18,466 bases of DNA from JAYZVT01 sp050248375 (GTDB taxonomy: Bacteria; Pseudomonadota; Alphaproteobacteria; Rhizobiales; Methyloligellaceae). A program made the translations under genes and the position numbers. The stretch is taken from assembly GCA_050248375.1 (NCBI GenBank), contig JBFWSL010000037.1, positions 1 through 18,466 on the forward strand. The letters run 5' to 3'. Below, one piece after another: positions 1-8,013 of this stretch. The notes beneath the pieces were generated by a model. The model worked only from the letters and a program-made list of their open reading frames with translations, was not told the origin of the DNA and made no database searches. Position 1 is the first letter of the stretch. Each line of letters starts with the position of its first letter.

Positions 1-1599
1 GAGGCTGAGCACGGCGGAGGTATCGAGGCCGGGCACGGAGGCGAAGTCGAGCACGAGATAGCAGGTGTCGCGGCTGGCTCGGCTGTCCATGCAGCGGCGC
101 ACATATTCGAACAGACCATTGGAGGAACCGAAGAAGATGAACCCGGACAGCCAGAACACATGGATGCGCTCACCATGCTCGCTGAGCAGCCGGGCCTGCT
201 CGGGTCCGCGCTCCACGTTGCTGGCGCAGTTCTTCCGGGTCAGGTGACGGCTGACGACGCCGATGCGCGAATAGCTGAAGGCGAAGAGCAGACAGGCGCC
301 GACCACTCCGAGCAACACGCCCATCAGGTAGCCCGAATAGACGATGACGGCCATGATGGCGGCTGCGAGCGCGAGGTCCGTGAAGGAGCGCCGCGCCGGC
401 GCACGGACAATCGCCTCGCCGAGAATGACGATACCGAGATAGGCGAGAAGTCCGCCGAGGATCGGGGTGGGAATCAGGCCGGCCAGGTCGATGCCGGACA
501 GCAGCACGCCGGCCGTGGTGATGCCGGCGCAGACGCCGCTCAGGCGGGACGCGGCGCCCGCTTCCTTGATCAGGATGCTGCCGTTGAGCGACAGGTTGCC
601 GGCGACGCCGCCGAGCAGCCCCGCCACCACATTGGCGATACCGTTGGAACGCAGTTCGGCATCGAGGTCGGCGGACTTCTGCCTCGCCACTTCCAGGCTC
701 GACACGTCCAGCAGCAACGACACGGCGGTGACGCCGCAGACCGCGCCGATCTCCGCGGCGTTGGCGGCGAAGACACCCCAGTCGATGTTCTCCGTCATGA
801 TGACGCTTGCGGGTATCCAGAGGTGAAGGTCGCCCATGCCCTCGATGAACCAGGCGCCCCGCCCTCCCAGAGCTTCGGCCTTGTCGAAGACCAGCAGGAT
901 CAGGTCGGCCGCGATCACAAAGGCCAGAAAGGAAAGCGGCAGGATAAGGAAGCTGTCGATACGGCTGCGCAAGGCGAAGACCGTGGCCGTGAGTCCGAGG
1001 CCCACCGCCAGTTGCGGCAGCTTGTCGATGGAAAAGGTGTCGGCGATGGACTGGAAGGAGAGCCCGAGCTGCACGCCTGTCATGACCTCCAGCCCACCGG
1101 TCAGGAGCAGCCAGCCGGACGCGGCGAGAAAGCCGCCGATGACCGGATAGGGCACGAAGCGCAGCCAGATACCCAGCCGCATGGCGCCGAAAGCAAACAG
1201 CAGCGCGCCGGTGATGACGGTGGAGATGGTGATCGCCAGCAGGACGTGGGTGATGGCCTGCTCGATGGGCAGGTCGGCGGCGATGAATCCCGAGGCGATC
1301 GAGCCGGCCAGCACGCTCATGACCGCAACGGCTGGCGTATCCGGGCCCGCATCGGTGGGCACCAGGGTCGTGGTCAGGGCCACAATGACGCCGGTGATGG
1401 CGGTGCCCGTCAGCAGGGCCGAGAGGCCAAGGCCAAGGCCCGGCGCGATGTCTCCCTGGAAGATCAGGGCCGCGAAGGAAATACAGTAGCCCACGGTGAC
1501 CAGCGACGCGACGAAGCCGGAGATGGCGTCGCGATGAGGAATCGCGCCCCGGAACAGGTCGTTGTCAAAGAGCTTGTCGGGGGAAGAAAGAAGTTTCAC
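1..1599 (-). CDS. SulP-family anion/dicarboxylate transporter with STAS domain (C-terminus cut by window edge)
   Basis: An inner-membrane transporter of the SulP/SLC26 family. 533 residues are in the window and the frame stays open at base 1. Residues ~25-440 form about a dozen hydrophobic helices. Family signatures are RFVPYPVIGGFLAASGW (~147-163), a run ending SLLLDVSSLEV (~294-304), LRSNGIANVVAGLLGG (~316-331) and FSYSRIGVVSR (~441-451). A STAS domain starts near 478 (HVFWLSGFIFFGSSNGL) and continues through LVLDFASVPGLDTSA. The FFG(S/T) form is typical of SulP proteins that carry a further C-terminal cyclic-nucleotide-binding domain, which here would lie outside the window. Start: GTG at 1599; an in-frame TAG about 75 bases upstream bounds it, and the ribosome-binding site is weak (GGA 11 bases upstream). 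The family moves sulfate, bicarbonate or C4-dicarboxylates (E. coli DauA). The divergent tartrate/D-malate dehydrogenase makes an organic acid a reasonable but unproven substrate. Confidence 0.88.
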   Translation of the reverse strand, partial: MKLLSSPDKLFDNDLFRGAIPHRDAISGFVASLVTVGYCISFAALIFQGDIAPGLGLGLSALLTGTAITGVIVALTTTLVPTDAGPDTPAVAVMSVLAGSIASGFIAADLPIEQAITHVLLAITISTVITGALLFAFGAMRLGIWLRFVPYPVIGGFLAASGWLLLTGGLEVMTGVQLGLSFQSIADTFSIDKLPQLAVGLGLTATVFALRSRIDSFLILPLSFLAFVIAADLILLVFDKAEALGGRGAWFIEGMGDLHLWIPASVIMTENIDWGVFAANAAEIGAVCGVTAVSLLLDVSSLEVARQKSADLDAELRSNGIANVVAGLLGGVAGNLSLNGSILIKEAGAASRLSGVCAGITTAGVLLSGIDLAGLIPTPILGGLLAYLGIVILGEAIVRAPARRSFTDLALAAAIMAVIVYSGYLMGVLLGVVGACLLFAFSYSRIGVVSRHLTRKNCASNVERGPEQARLLSEHGERIHVFWLSGFIFFGSSNGLFEYVRRCMDSRASRDTCYLVLDFASVPGLDTSAVLSL

Positions 1600-1671
1600 G
1601 GGCGTGGGATTCCGTAGCAGTCCTGACAGGCGGCGAGGGCCGATGATCTATGCCGCATGGAAAGAGGCAAG

Positions 1672-1684
1672 GGAAATATTTTCC
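1672..1684. repeat. Short inverted repeat GGAAA-TAT-TTTCC in divergent intergenic region
   Basis: Perfect 5-base arms around TAT in the 238-base gap between the divergent SulP gene and the dehydrogenase gene. It lies about 73 bases upstream of the SulP start and could belong to that promoter region. It is AT-rich against a GC-rich background, but short enough to be chance. Confidence 0.3.
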
Positions 1685-1697
1685 GTTCCCCGAATCC

Positions 1698-1718
1698 TGG
1701 GATATTGACCGCATCCCA
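1698..1718. promoter_or_regulatory. Candidate operator: TGGGAT-N9-ATCCCA dyad
   Basis: Perfect 6-base arms with a 9-base spacer, total 21 bases, between the divergent SulP and dehydrogenase genes. The spacer contains TTGACC (1705-1710), the best -35-like hexamer for the dehydrogenase; a matching -10 is poor (CATTAC, 17 bases downstream). A regulator bound here could control both genes. No regulator gene is adjacent in the window, so the cognate protein is unknown. Confidence 0.35.
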
Positions 1719-1823
1719 TATGAAAACCATTACAGAACATCCACTTTTCGCGCCGATGACGCGGTTTGCGGCTTGTCTTCGGACACCGTCGCGGGCATGA
1801 CAGGCGCCAAATCCGACCAGTAC

Positions 1824-1832
1824 GAAGGGGGA
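1824..1832 (+). promoter_or_regulatory. Ribosome-binding site that fixes the TTG start of the dehydrogenase
   Basis: GAAGGGGGA lies 5 bases before the TTG at 1838. The in-frame ATG at 1766 has no such site, and the 24 residues it would add are Arg-rich and unlike the family N-terminus. The family motif (K/Y)RIAVIPGDGIG follows the TTG directly. Confidence 0.75.
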
Positions 1833-1837
1833 CCGCG

Positions 1838-2905
1838 TTGGGCAAGTACAGGATCGCCGTCATTCCAGGCGATGGCATCGGCAAGGAAGTCATTTCGGCG
1901 GGTTGCGAGGTGCTCGAGGCCCTTGCCGGGCAGTCGGACGACCTTTCCTTCGCATTCGAGCATTTCGACTGGGGCAGCGACCGCTACCTCGAGACCGGCA
2001 GGATGATGCCCGATGACGCGCTGGAGACCCTGCGCGGCTTCGACAGCATCTATTTCGGCTCGGCCGGCGATCCCCGGGTGCCCGACCATATCAGTCTGTG
2101 GCAGCTCCGCCTCGCCATCTGCCAGGGACTGGACCAGTACGCCAACATCCGCCCTACCCGCCTGCTGCCGGGTCTCTCCAGCCCGCTGCGGCTGGCCAGA
2201 TCGTCGGACATCGACTGGGTGATCGTGCGAGAGAATTCCGAAGGCGAGTATTCCGGCGCCGGTGGCCGCGTGCACCAGAACCTGCCGCTGGAAGTGGGCA
2301 TGGACGTCTCGGTCATTACCCGCCAGGGCGCGGAACGGATCCAGCGCTTCGCCATGGACCTCGCCCGCTCGCGGCCGCGCAAGAAACTGACCTTCGTCAC
2401 CAAGTCGAACGCGCAGCGCCATGCCATGGTGCTGTGGGACGAGGTATTCGAGGAAGTGAAGGCGGACTATCCGGACGTTCAGACCGAGCGCGTGCTGGTG
2501 GACGCCATGACGGCACGCTTCGTCAACCAGCCCGAAAGCATCGACACGGTAGTCGCCACGAACCTGCACGCGGACGTGCTCAGCGACCTCGCCGCGGCGC
2601 TGGCGGGCAGCCTCGGCGTGGCCCCCACGGGCAATCTCAATCCGGAGAGGGCCTCCCCATCCATGTTCGAGCCGATCCACGGCTCGGCCTTCGACATCAT
2701 GGGCCGGCGCATCGCCAATCCGCTCGGCTCGTTCTGGTCGGCCTCGCTGATGCTGGAGCATCTGGGCGAAAAGGACGCGGCGGATGCGCTGATGAAGGCC
2801 ATCGGAACGGTGACCGGCGAAGGCAAGGTGCTGCCGCGCGACCTGGGCGGCCAGTCGTCCATGGACGACGTCACCAACGCGGTGCGCAAGGCGCTGAAGG
2901 GCTGA
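1838..2905 (+). CDS. Tartrate dehydrogenase / D-malate dehydrogenase (decarboxylating), isocitrate/isopropylmalate dehydrogenase family
   Basis: A cytoplasmic NAD-dependent beta-hydroxyacid oxidative decarboxylase of 355 residues, the usual length. N-terminal motif RIAVIPGDGIG (5-15). Substrate-loop motif VIVRENSEGEYSG (128-140). Lys189 in VTKSNAQRH and the metal ligands Asp222 (VDAMTARFV), Asp246 and Asp250 (NLHADVLSDLAAAL) are all present. The nucleotide loop reads HGSAFDIMGRRIANP (281-295). MFEPIHGSAFDI and SASLMLEHLG fit the TtuC/DmlA branch better than LeuB or Icd. Expected reactions are D-malate to pyruvate plus CO2, and tartrate to oxaloglycolate or D-glycerate. Which substrate dominates cannot be read from sequence, so no symbol is given (ttuC and dmlA are candidates). 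It is divergent from the SulP gene and convergent with aat, with 9 bases between the stop codons. Confidence 0.88.
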   Translation: MGKYRIAVIPGDGIGKEVISAGCEVLEALAGQSDDLSFAFEHFDWGSDRYLETGRMMPDDALETLRGFDSIYFGSAGDPRVPDHISLWQLRLAICQGLDQYANIRPTRLLPGLSSPLRLARSSDIDWVIVRENSEGEYSGAGGRVHQNLPLEVGMDVSVITRQGAERIQRFAMDLARSRPRKKLTFVTKSNAQRHAMVLWDEVFEEVKADYPDVQTERVLVDAMTARFVNQPESIDTVVATNLHADVLSDLAAALAGSLGVAPTGNLNPERASPSMFEPIHGSAFDIMGRRIANPLGSFWSASLMLEHLGEKDAADALMKAIGTVTGEGKVLPRDLGGQSSMDDVTNAVRKALKG

Positions 2906-2914
2906 GCCGGCGGA

Positions 2915-3844
2915 TCAGGATTTGCGAGGAACTGTTCCCGACTTCGGGTCCCAGTTGCCCACATCGAGCGCCGGATCGACGCTCCAGCGCCCGGGACGTC
3001 CCGGCCTGCGGGCGTGATCGGCGAGCAACATGCTGAACTGCGTGCGCGGCATCAGGGCGAAGCCCGTATGGGCCAGATGCGCGGTGTAATGCTTGCCGTC
3101 ATTGAGCACGAAGCCCCAGTCCTGCAGATGTGCGTTCAGCATAGCGAAGCCGGCCTTGGAGGCGTCACGCTTCGCGGAGAACTGGGACTCCGTGAAGAAC
3201 ACGCCGCCACAGGACACGCCATAGAGTCCGCCGGCCAGTTCACCGTTCTCGTCCCAGACTTCCACCGAATGCATGTGTCCCGCGTCGAACAGCGCGGCAT
3301 AAATCCGCATGATCCGCGGCGTGATCCAGGTGAGGTGCCAGCGGCCGGAGCGCGCGGCGGCGCAACCCCGCATGACCGCCAGCGGGTCGCGGTCGAACGT
3401 TATGCGGAAGTGCCCGTTGCGCAGACGGCGCCGCAGGTTCTTCTCCATGTCGAAATCTTCCAGCCGCAGCACCATGCGCCGGGAAGGCGCCCACCACTTC
3501 AGGGGGCCGACATGGCACCACGGGAACAGTCCCCGGGCATAAGCCTCCATCAGCGTCCCGGGATCGAGATCGCCACAAACGGCGAGCAGGCCATCGGGCG
3601 ACGCCAGCGCCTGCTCCGGATCGGGCAGCGTCTCGCCGTGGCCGGCGCCCAGATAATGGCGGGCGAGGACCGCGAGCACTCCCGGCACGTCGCGGTAACG
3701 CGGCGGCTTGAGGCTGTAGGCCACGCCCAGCGCAACGCGGCGCAGCAGGCCCGAAGGGCCTTCGGACGGGATGCGGGGCTCCTGCCCGCCGCACGCGGCG
3801 GCGGCGGCCGGTCGTTCGAACTCGCTGGACAGCGCCATGGACAT
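2915..3844 (-). CDS. aat: Leucyl/phenylalanyl-tRNA-protein transferase with N-terminal extension
   Basis: Transfers Leu or Phe from aminoacyl-tRNA to proteins with N-terminal Arg or Lys, marking them for ClpS/ClpAP degradation (bacterial N-degron pathway); cytosolic. Core motifs in order, numbered from the ATG at 3844: LPDPEQAL (73-80), GLLAVCGDLDP (85-95), GLFPW (105-109), WWAPSRRMVL (117-126), TWITP (172-176), HSVEVW (192-197), GGLYGVSCGG (205-214), ESQFS (219-223) and DASK (227-230). 309 residues exceeds the usual 210-250 because about 70 residues precede the core; the stretch LLRRVALGVAYSLKPPRYRD looks structured. Start choice: an in-frame ATG at 3919 would give 334 residues, but bases 3845-3919 use rare AT-ending codons and lack a ribosome-binding site, so ATG 3844 or 3838 is preferred. 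It is a single gene with no same-strand partner. Confidence 0.87.
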   Translation of the reverse strand: MSMALSSEFERPAAAAACGGQEPRIPSEGPSGLLRRVALGVAYSLKPPRYRDVPGVLAVLARHYLGAGHGETLPDPEQALASPDGLLAVCGDLDPGTLMEAYARGLFPWCHVGPLKWWAPSRRMVLRLEDFDMEKNLRRRLRNGHFRITFDRDPLAVMRGCAAARSGRWHLTWITPRIMRIYAALFDAGHMHSVEVWDENGELAGGLYGVSCGGVFFTESQFSAKRDASKAGFAMLNAHLQDWGFVLNDGKHYTAHLAHTGFALMPRTQFSMLLADHARRPGRPGRWSVDPALDVGNWDPKSGTVPRKS

Positions 3845-4248
3845 ACAACCCGATTCGACACACGGAACGGCTCCGGGCCGTCCCTGCCCGGTTCGCGGGC
3901 AGTCAGCGGGACGTATCATGCCGGCGTTAAATTAGCTTTGAGGGGGCCTCCGCTCCCGGTTCCCGAGAGGCCATGAACCGTTCAGCGCCAGACTTCCTGC
4001 CAGATTTACTGTGGCAAATCGGTGTTTTATTTGTGTCTTAAATGTGGCAAAGGACAAAATCGATATTGCCAACCGCAACAATTCGCACATATCTCCAAAA
4101 TATTTTCTTATCTGTTGAATCCTCACTTCAAGTTCAAAGAAAATCCGATTCGAATCGATGGCTTTCCATTTGTGGATTTGCTTTCCGGAAACTCGCGCAG
4201 AGTTGCAGGTTCTGCCTTAAAATACTGCATCGGAACCAATCGGTTTCA

Positions 4249-4257
4249 TGCTATGTT
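4249..4257 (+). promoter_or_regulatory. Candidate extended -10 promoter element (TGCTATGTT)
   Basis: TG-N-TATGTT matches an extended -10 (4 of 6 in the hexamer plus the TG). It would start a transcript near 4264 with a leader of roughly 95 bases before the small open reading frame at 4358. No good -35 is seen 17 bases upstream, so this is tentative. Confidence 0.3.
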
Positions 4258-4340
4258 AACAAGTGCCAATCGCCGAAATGGCGGTGCGAGGGAAACGGTT
4301 CAAATAACGACGATGCAGTCGGCTCGCGCCCTGCCCTTCG

Positions 4341-4354
4341 GCCTCGAAGGAGGC
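4341..4354 (+). promoter_or_regulatory. Hairpin that pairs the Shine-Dalgarno sequence of the small gene
   Basis: GCCTC (4341-4345)-GAAG-GAGGC (4350-4354) is a perfect 5-base stem with a 4-base loop. It contains most of the Shine-Dalgarno AAGGAGG (4347-4353), which lies 4 bases before ATG 4358 and 7 before ATG 4361. The stem could lower translation until it is opened by heat, a protein or an RNA. The pairing is seen directly; a regulatory role is inference. Confidence 0.45.
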
Positions 4355-4357
4355 GAG

Positions 4358-4477
4358 ATGATGTCTATTTCCACTGTCCCCCTGACGGAAAAGACATTTC
4401 CGCGTGACTTCCTGCATGGACTGGCCTTTGGCGCGAGCCTGTGGGCCATTCTGGTGCTGGGCACGGTGATCGCGTAA
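4358..4477 (+). CDS. Small single-pass membrane protein, 39 residues, unknown function
   Basis: Not a family I recognise. The product starts MMSISTVPLTEKTFPRDF (1-18), polar with mixed charge, and then has one hydrophobic segment, LHGLAFGASLWAILVLGTVIA (19-39), running to the last residue. This suggests a tail-anchored or single-span inner-membrane peptide with a cytoplasmic N-terminus. Support for a real gene: a near-perfect Shine-Dalgarno AAGGAGG at ideal spacing, a stop codon followed one base later by an 8-base hairpin, and an intrinsic terminator 55 bases downstream on the same strand. ATG 4361 (38 residues) has the better spacing. The longer in-frame reading from ATG 4022 crosses AT-rich DNA and looks non-coding. 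The gene stands alone: aat and glpK both run on the other strand. Many such small proteins tune respiratory or transport complexes, but nothing here shows that. Confidence 0.65.
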   Translation: MMSISTVPLTEKTFPRDFLHGLAFGASLWAILVLGTVIA

Positions 4478-4501
4478 CCGGAGGCTTCTGAACGCCTCCG
4501 G
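4478..4501 (+). other. RNA hairpin just after the small gene
   Basis: CCGGAGGC (4478-4485), 8-base loop, GCCTCCGG (4494-4501): a perfect 8-base stem starting directly after the TAA stop. There is no U-run, so it is probably a 3'-UTR stabilising stem rather than a terminator. Its GCCTC strand could also pair with the Shine-Dalgarno GAGGC at 4350-4354. Confidence 0.55.
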
Positions 4502-4531
4502 GCGGAAATGAAAATTGACCCAAGGTTTGTC

Positions 4532-4570
4532 GAGGCGGCGCCCTTCCCCGGCGCCGCCTCTTTCTTTTTT
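4532..4570 (+). terminator. Strong intrinsic terminator of the small membrane protein gene
   Basis: GAGGCGGCGCC (4532-4542), 7-base loop, GGCGCCGCCTC (4550-4560): an 11-base perfect GC-rich stem followed by TTTCTTTTTT. The U-run is on the plus strand only, so it ends the small gene transcript. In the opposite direction, downstream of glpK, the stem has no U-tract. Confidence 0.9.
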
Positions 4571-4578
4571 GGGGAGCA

Positions 4579-6087
<1,509 letters not shown>

Positions 6088-6091
6088 GCGT

Positions 6092-6427
6092 CTATTCCTC
6101 GGGACCGGTCTGCGCGTCGATCCAGGCGGCGAAGGCCGGGTCCGCGTCCGCGATATCGACGACGAGAAGCGCGGGCACCGTGTAGGGGTGCAGCTTCTTC
6201 GTCTCGGCCATCACCTCGCTGGCCAGCGACCGGCGCGTCTTGATCAGCATGGAGATCTCGGCCGCCTCGTCGATCCTGCCCTCCCATTCGAAGATCGCGG
6301 TCATGCCGGGGATGATATTGACGCAGGCCGCGAGCCGCCGCTCGACCAGTTCCCTGCCCAGACGTCTCGCCTCCGCCTCGGATGGAAAAGTCGTGTAGAT
6401 GAGCACCGGATTGCCCGATTTCGCCAC
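6092..6427 (-). CDS. cutA: CutA-family protein (PII-like trimer; divalent cation tolerance)
   Basis: A small cytosolic protein of 111 residues, normal for CutA1. Signatures: VLIYTTFPSEAEARRLGRELVERRLAACVNIIP in parts (residues ~8-40), ending in the hallmark AACVNIIPG; then EWEGRIDEAAEISMLIKTRR, and LHPYTVPALLVVDI, the conserved (H/Y)PY(E/T)(V/T)P motif. Members form ferredoxin-like PII-type trimers that bind Cu and other divalent ions; the true cellular role is unsettled. Start: GTG at 6427 with AGGGGGAG 7 bases upstream, a strong site. It is the first gene of a two-gene unit with glpK and is divergent from nadK across 103 bases. Confidence 0.93.
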   Translation of the reverse strand: MAKSGNPVLIYTTFPSEAEARRLGRELVERRLAACVNIIPGMTAIFEWEGRIDEAAEISMLIKTRRSLASEVMAETKKLHPYTVPALLVVDIADADPAFAAWIDAQTGPEE

Positions 6428-6434
6428 GCCGTCT

Positions 6435-6442
6435 CCCCCTTT
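6435..6442 (-). promoter_or_regulatory. Ribosome-binding site setting the GTG start of cutA
   Basis: On the minus strand, AGGGGGAG precedes the GTG at 6427 by 7 bases. It decides for GTG over any internal start, which would remove the conserved first beta strand. Confidence 0.65.
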
Positions 6443-6530
6443 TTTCGTTAACGGCGCCGCCGATTGCCGCGTGCGCCGCCCCTGTTGTTGCCGCTATATT
6501 GCGCACCAATCCGCCCCGGGGCCAAGAGTC

Positions 6531-7313
6531 ATGTCCGCGCGCAAGAACCGGTTCAAGAACATCGCCTTCGTGGCCAGCGACACGGCCGAGGCGCGCGAGG
6601 CCGCGCGGCGGCTGGGAGCGCGCTATGGCGAGGCGAAAGCCGGCGATGCGGATGTCATCGTGGCGCTCGGCGGCGACGGCCTGATGCTGCAGACGCTGCA
6701 CGACTTCATGCACAAGCCGGTGCCGATCTACGGCATGAACCGCGGCTCGGTCGGTTTCCTGCTCAACGACTATCACGAGGAAAACCTGCCCGAGCGACTG
6801 GAGGCCGCGGAGGAGTCCATCATCCATCCCCTGCGCATGACGGCGAAGGATCTCGACGGCAAGACCCACGAGGCGCTGGCCATCAACGAGGTGTCCCTGT
6901 TCCGGCAAACCCACCAGGCAGCCAAGCTCCGCATCAGCGTGGACGGCACCGAGCGCATGCGGGAGCTGATCTGCGACGGCGTCCTCGTGTCCACGCCCGC
7001 GGGCAGCACGGCCTACAATCTCTCCGCCCATGGACCCATCCTGCCGATCAACGCCGCCCTGCTGGCGCTGACACCGATCAGCCCGTTCCGGCCCAGGCGC
7101 TGGCGCGGCGCGCTGCTGCCCAACGACGCGAAGGTAAGCATCACCGTTCTGGAGGCCGGCAAGCGTCCGGCGAGCGCGGTGGCGGACCACACCGAGTTCC
7201 GCTCGGTTGTCCAGGTGGACGTGGCCGAGGACGCCGGGATCGACCTTCACATGCTGTTCGACGCCGACCATGCGCTCGGCGAACGCATCCTGGCGGAGCA
7301 GTTCCGTTTCTAG
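6531..7313 (+). CDS. nadK: NAD kinase
   Basis: Makes NADP from NAD with ATP or polyphosphate; cytosolic, essential in most bacteria. 260 residues, the short alphaproteobacterial form. The GGDG motif is at residues 47-50 (VIVALGGDGLML), followed by YGMNRGSVGFLLND (68-80), the NE motif INEVSLFRQ (118-126) and the glycine-rich stretch DGVLVSTPAGSTAYNLSAHGPI (149-170). ADHTEFRSV near residue 220 matches the C-terminal NAD-contact region. ATG 6531 was chosen because the residues before it are not conserved in the family, although its ribosome-binding site (AAGAG two bases upstream) is poor. It is divergent from cutA; no clear terminator follows in the 144 bases before the receiver gene. Confidence 0.95.
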   Translation: MSARKNRFKNIAFVASDTAEAREAARRLGARYGEAKAGDADVIVALGGDGLMLQTLHDFMHKPVPIYGMNRGSVGFLLNDYHEENLPERLEAAEESIIHPLRMTAKDLDGKTHEALAINEVSLFRQTHQAAKLRISVDGTERMRELICDGVLVSTPAGSTAYNLSAHGPILPINAALLALTPISPFRPRRWRGALLPNDAKVSITVLEAGKRPASAVADHTEFRSVVQVDVAEDAGIDLHMLFDADHALGERILAEQFRF

Positions 7314-7376
7314 GGACCCAGCCGGCGCCGTCGGGCAAGCAATCGCCCCGTCTCCGCCCCATTCAGGCTTTTTTTA

Positions 7377-7394
7377 CAGTGTAGGACAACACTG
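7377..7394. promoter_or_regulatory. Dyad CAGTGT-N6-ACACTG upstream of the phosphorelay genes
   Basis: Perfect 6-base arms with a 6-base spacer (AGGACA), directly after a run of seven T, 64-81 bases before the receiver start. A second pair, GCAGT (7428-7432) and ACTGC (7449-7453), sits nearer the start, so four CAGT/ACTG half-sites occur in about 80 bases. It is a candidate operator; the arms are too short to be a convincing nadK terminator. Confidence 0.4.
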
Positions 7395-7457
7395 AGCGTG
7401 GGATGGCGCGGATCCTGAGGGGGCCGTGCAGTTTTATTTGTATCGAGTACTGCGCGC

Positions 7458-7994
7458 ATGGCGAAAATCGCCTTCGATGAACTGAGATTCGTCGTCGTTG
7501 ACGACAACGCGCATATGCGGCGCATCGTGCGCACGTTGCTGCGCGCTTTCGGCTCCCGGGAAATCTACGAGTCGGAGGACGGCGCCTCGGGACTCGAGGC
7601 GGTGGAAGCCTATTCCCCGGATATCCTGATCACGGACATCAAGATGCCGATCTTCGACGGCATCGAACTGACGCGCATGATCCGCAATCCGGAAGGGTGC
7701 AAGCATCCCTTCCTGCCGATCATCATTCTCACCGCCTATTCGGAAAAGAAACACGTGCTGGCGGCGCGCGACGCGGGCGCCACGGAATTTCTCTGCAAGC
7801 CGGTGTCGGCCACGGCGCTCTACCGGCGCATCCAGAACATCGTGGAGAACCCGCGCGACTTCGTGCGCACCAAGACCTATTTCGGTCCCGACCGCCGCCG
7901 CTATGTCAATCCGACCTATTCGGGCGTGGAGCGCCGGCAGGGAGCCAGCGACCAGAACTTCGTCGACCCGCACAAGGTGCCAATCGAGGCCTAG
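7458..7994 (+). CDS. Single-domain response regulator (CheY-like receiver) with a short basic tail
   Basis: A cytosolic phosphorelay receiver of 178 residues. The receiver fold spans ~10-130: acidic pair Asp15-Asp16 (FVVVDDNAHM), phospho-acceptor Asp60 (ILITDIKMP), Thr92 (IIILTAYS) and Lys114 (FLCKPVS), all switch residues present. There is no DNA-binding or enzyme output domain. The tail (~135-178) carries two related motifs, TYFGPDRRR and TYSGVERRQ, i.e. Y-x-G-x-(D/E)-R-R twice, which I recall from other alphaproteobacterial receivers and infer to be a docking tail. The ATG has only a weak ribosome-binding site. It is followed after 19 bases by an Hpt-like gene, so phosphate probably passes between the two proteins. 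No sensor kinase is in the window; the input is unknown. Confidence 0.88.
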   Translation: MAKIAFDELRFVVVDDNAHMRRIVRTLLRAFGSREIYESEDGASGLEAVEAYSPDILITDIKMPIFDGIELTRMIRNPEGCKHPFLPIIILTAYSEKKHVLAARDAGATEFLCKPVSATALYRRIQNIVENPRDFVRTKTYFGPDRRRYVNPTYSGVERRQGASDQNFVDPHKVPIEA

Positions 7995-8013
7995 ACCTTT
8001 CGAGGAGTCCGCC

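Larger units (their letters stand above)
3845..4357. other. 513-base intergenic region with an AT-rich island (about 3976-4260)
   Basis: No convincing gene. It separates aat (minus) from a tiny membrane protein gene (plus). By hand count, 4021-4140 is about 35% GC, against roughly two-thirds in neighbouring genes. Contents: inverted repeat GGCCTC (3945-3950)/GAGGCC (3967-3972); direct repeats of TGTGGCAAA at 4010-4018 and 4043-4051; TTGAA-N7-TTCAA near 4116-4132; a perfect 12-base palindrome CGATTCGAATCG at 4146-4157; an extended -10-like element at 4249-4257. There is no CRISPR, tRNA or cluster of DnaA boxes. It may be a large regulatory region bound by a silencer of AT-rich DNA, an sRNA locus or a remnant of acquired DNA. 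Confidence 0.6.

Noticed and set aside
160..1617. 485-residue open frame on the plus strand opposite the SulP gene
   Set aside because: Its product is a monotonous Gly/Asp/Gln/His/Arg-rich sequence, as expected from the antisense of GC-rich membrane-protein codons; the minus frame has clear SulP motifs.
1766..1837. Upstream ATG extension of the tartrate/D-malate dehydrogenase
   Set aside because: No ribosome-binding site, Arg-rich non-family residues, whereas TTG 1838 has GAAGGGGGA at 5 bases and begins the conserved strand.
4021..4200. Possible replication origin because of AT-richness
   Set aside because: No cluster of DnaA boxes; only one loose match (TGTGGATTT near 4170) was seen.
4022..4357. 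Longer (151-residue) version of the small membrane protein starting at 4022
   Set aside because: The added part runs through AT-rich DNA with non-coding codon use; a perfect Shine-Dalgarno lies just before 4358/4361.
7314..7376. Intrinsic terminator for nadK (GGGC-N8-GCCC followed later by a T-run)
   Set aside because: The stem is only 4-5 bases and the seven-T run lies too far downstream to work as a normal terminator.
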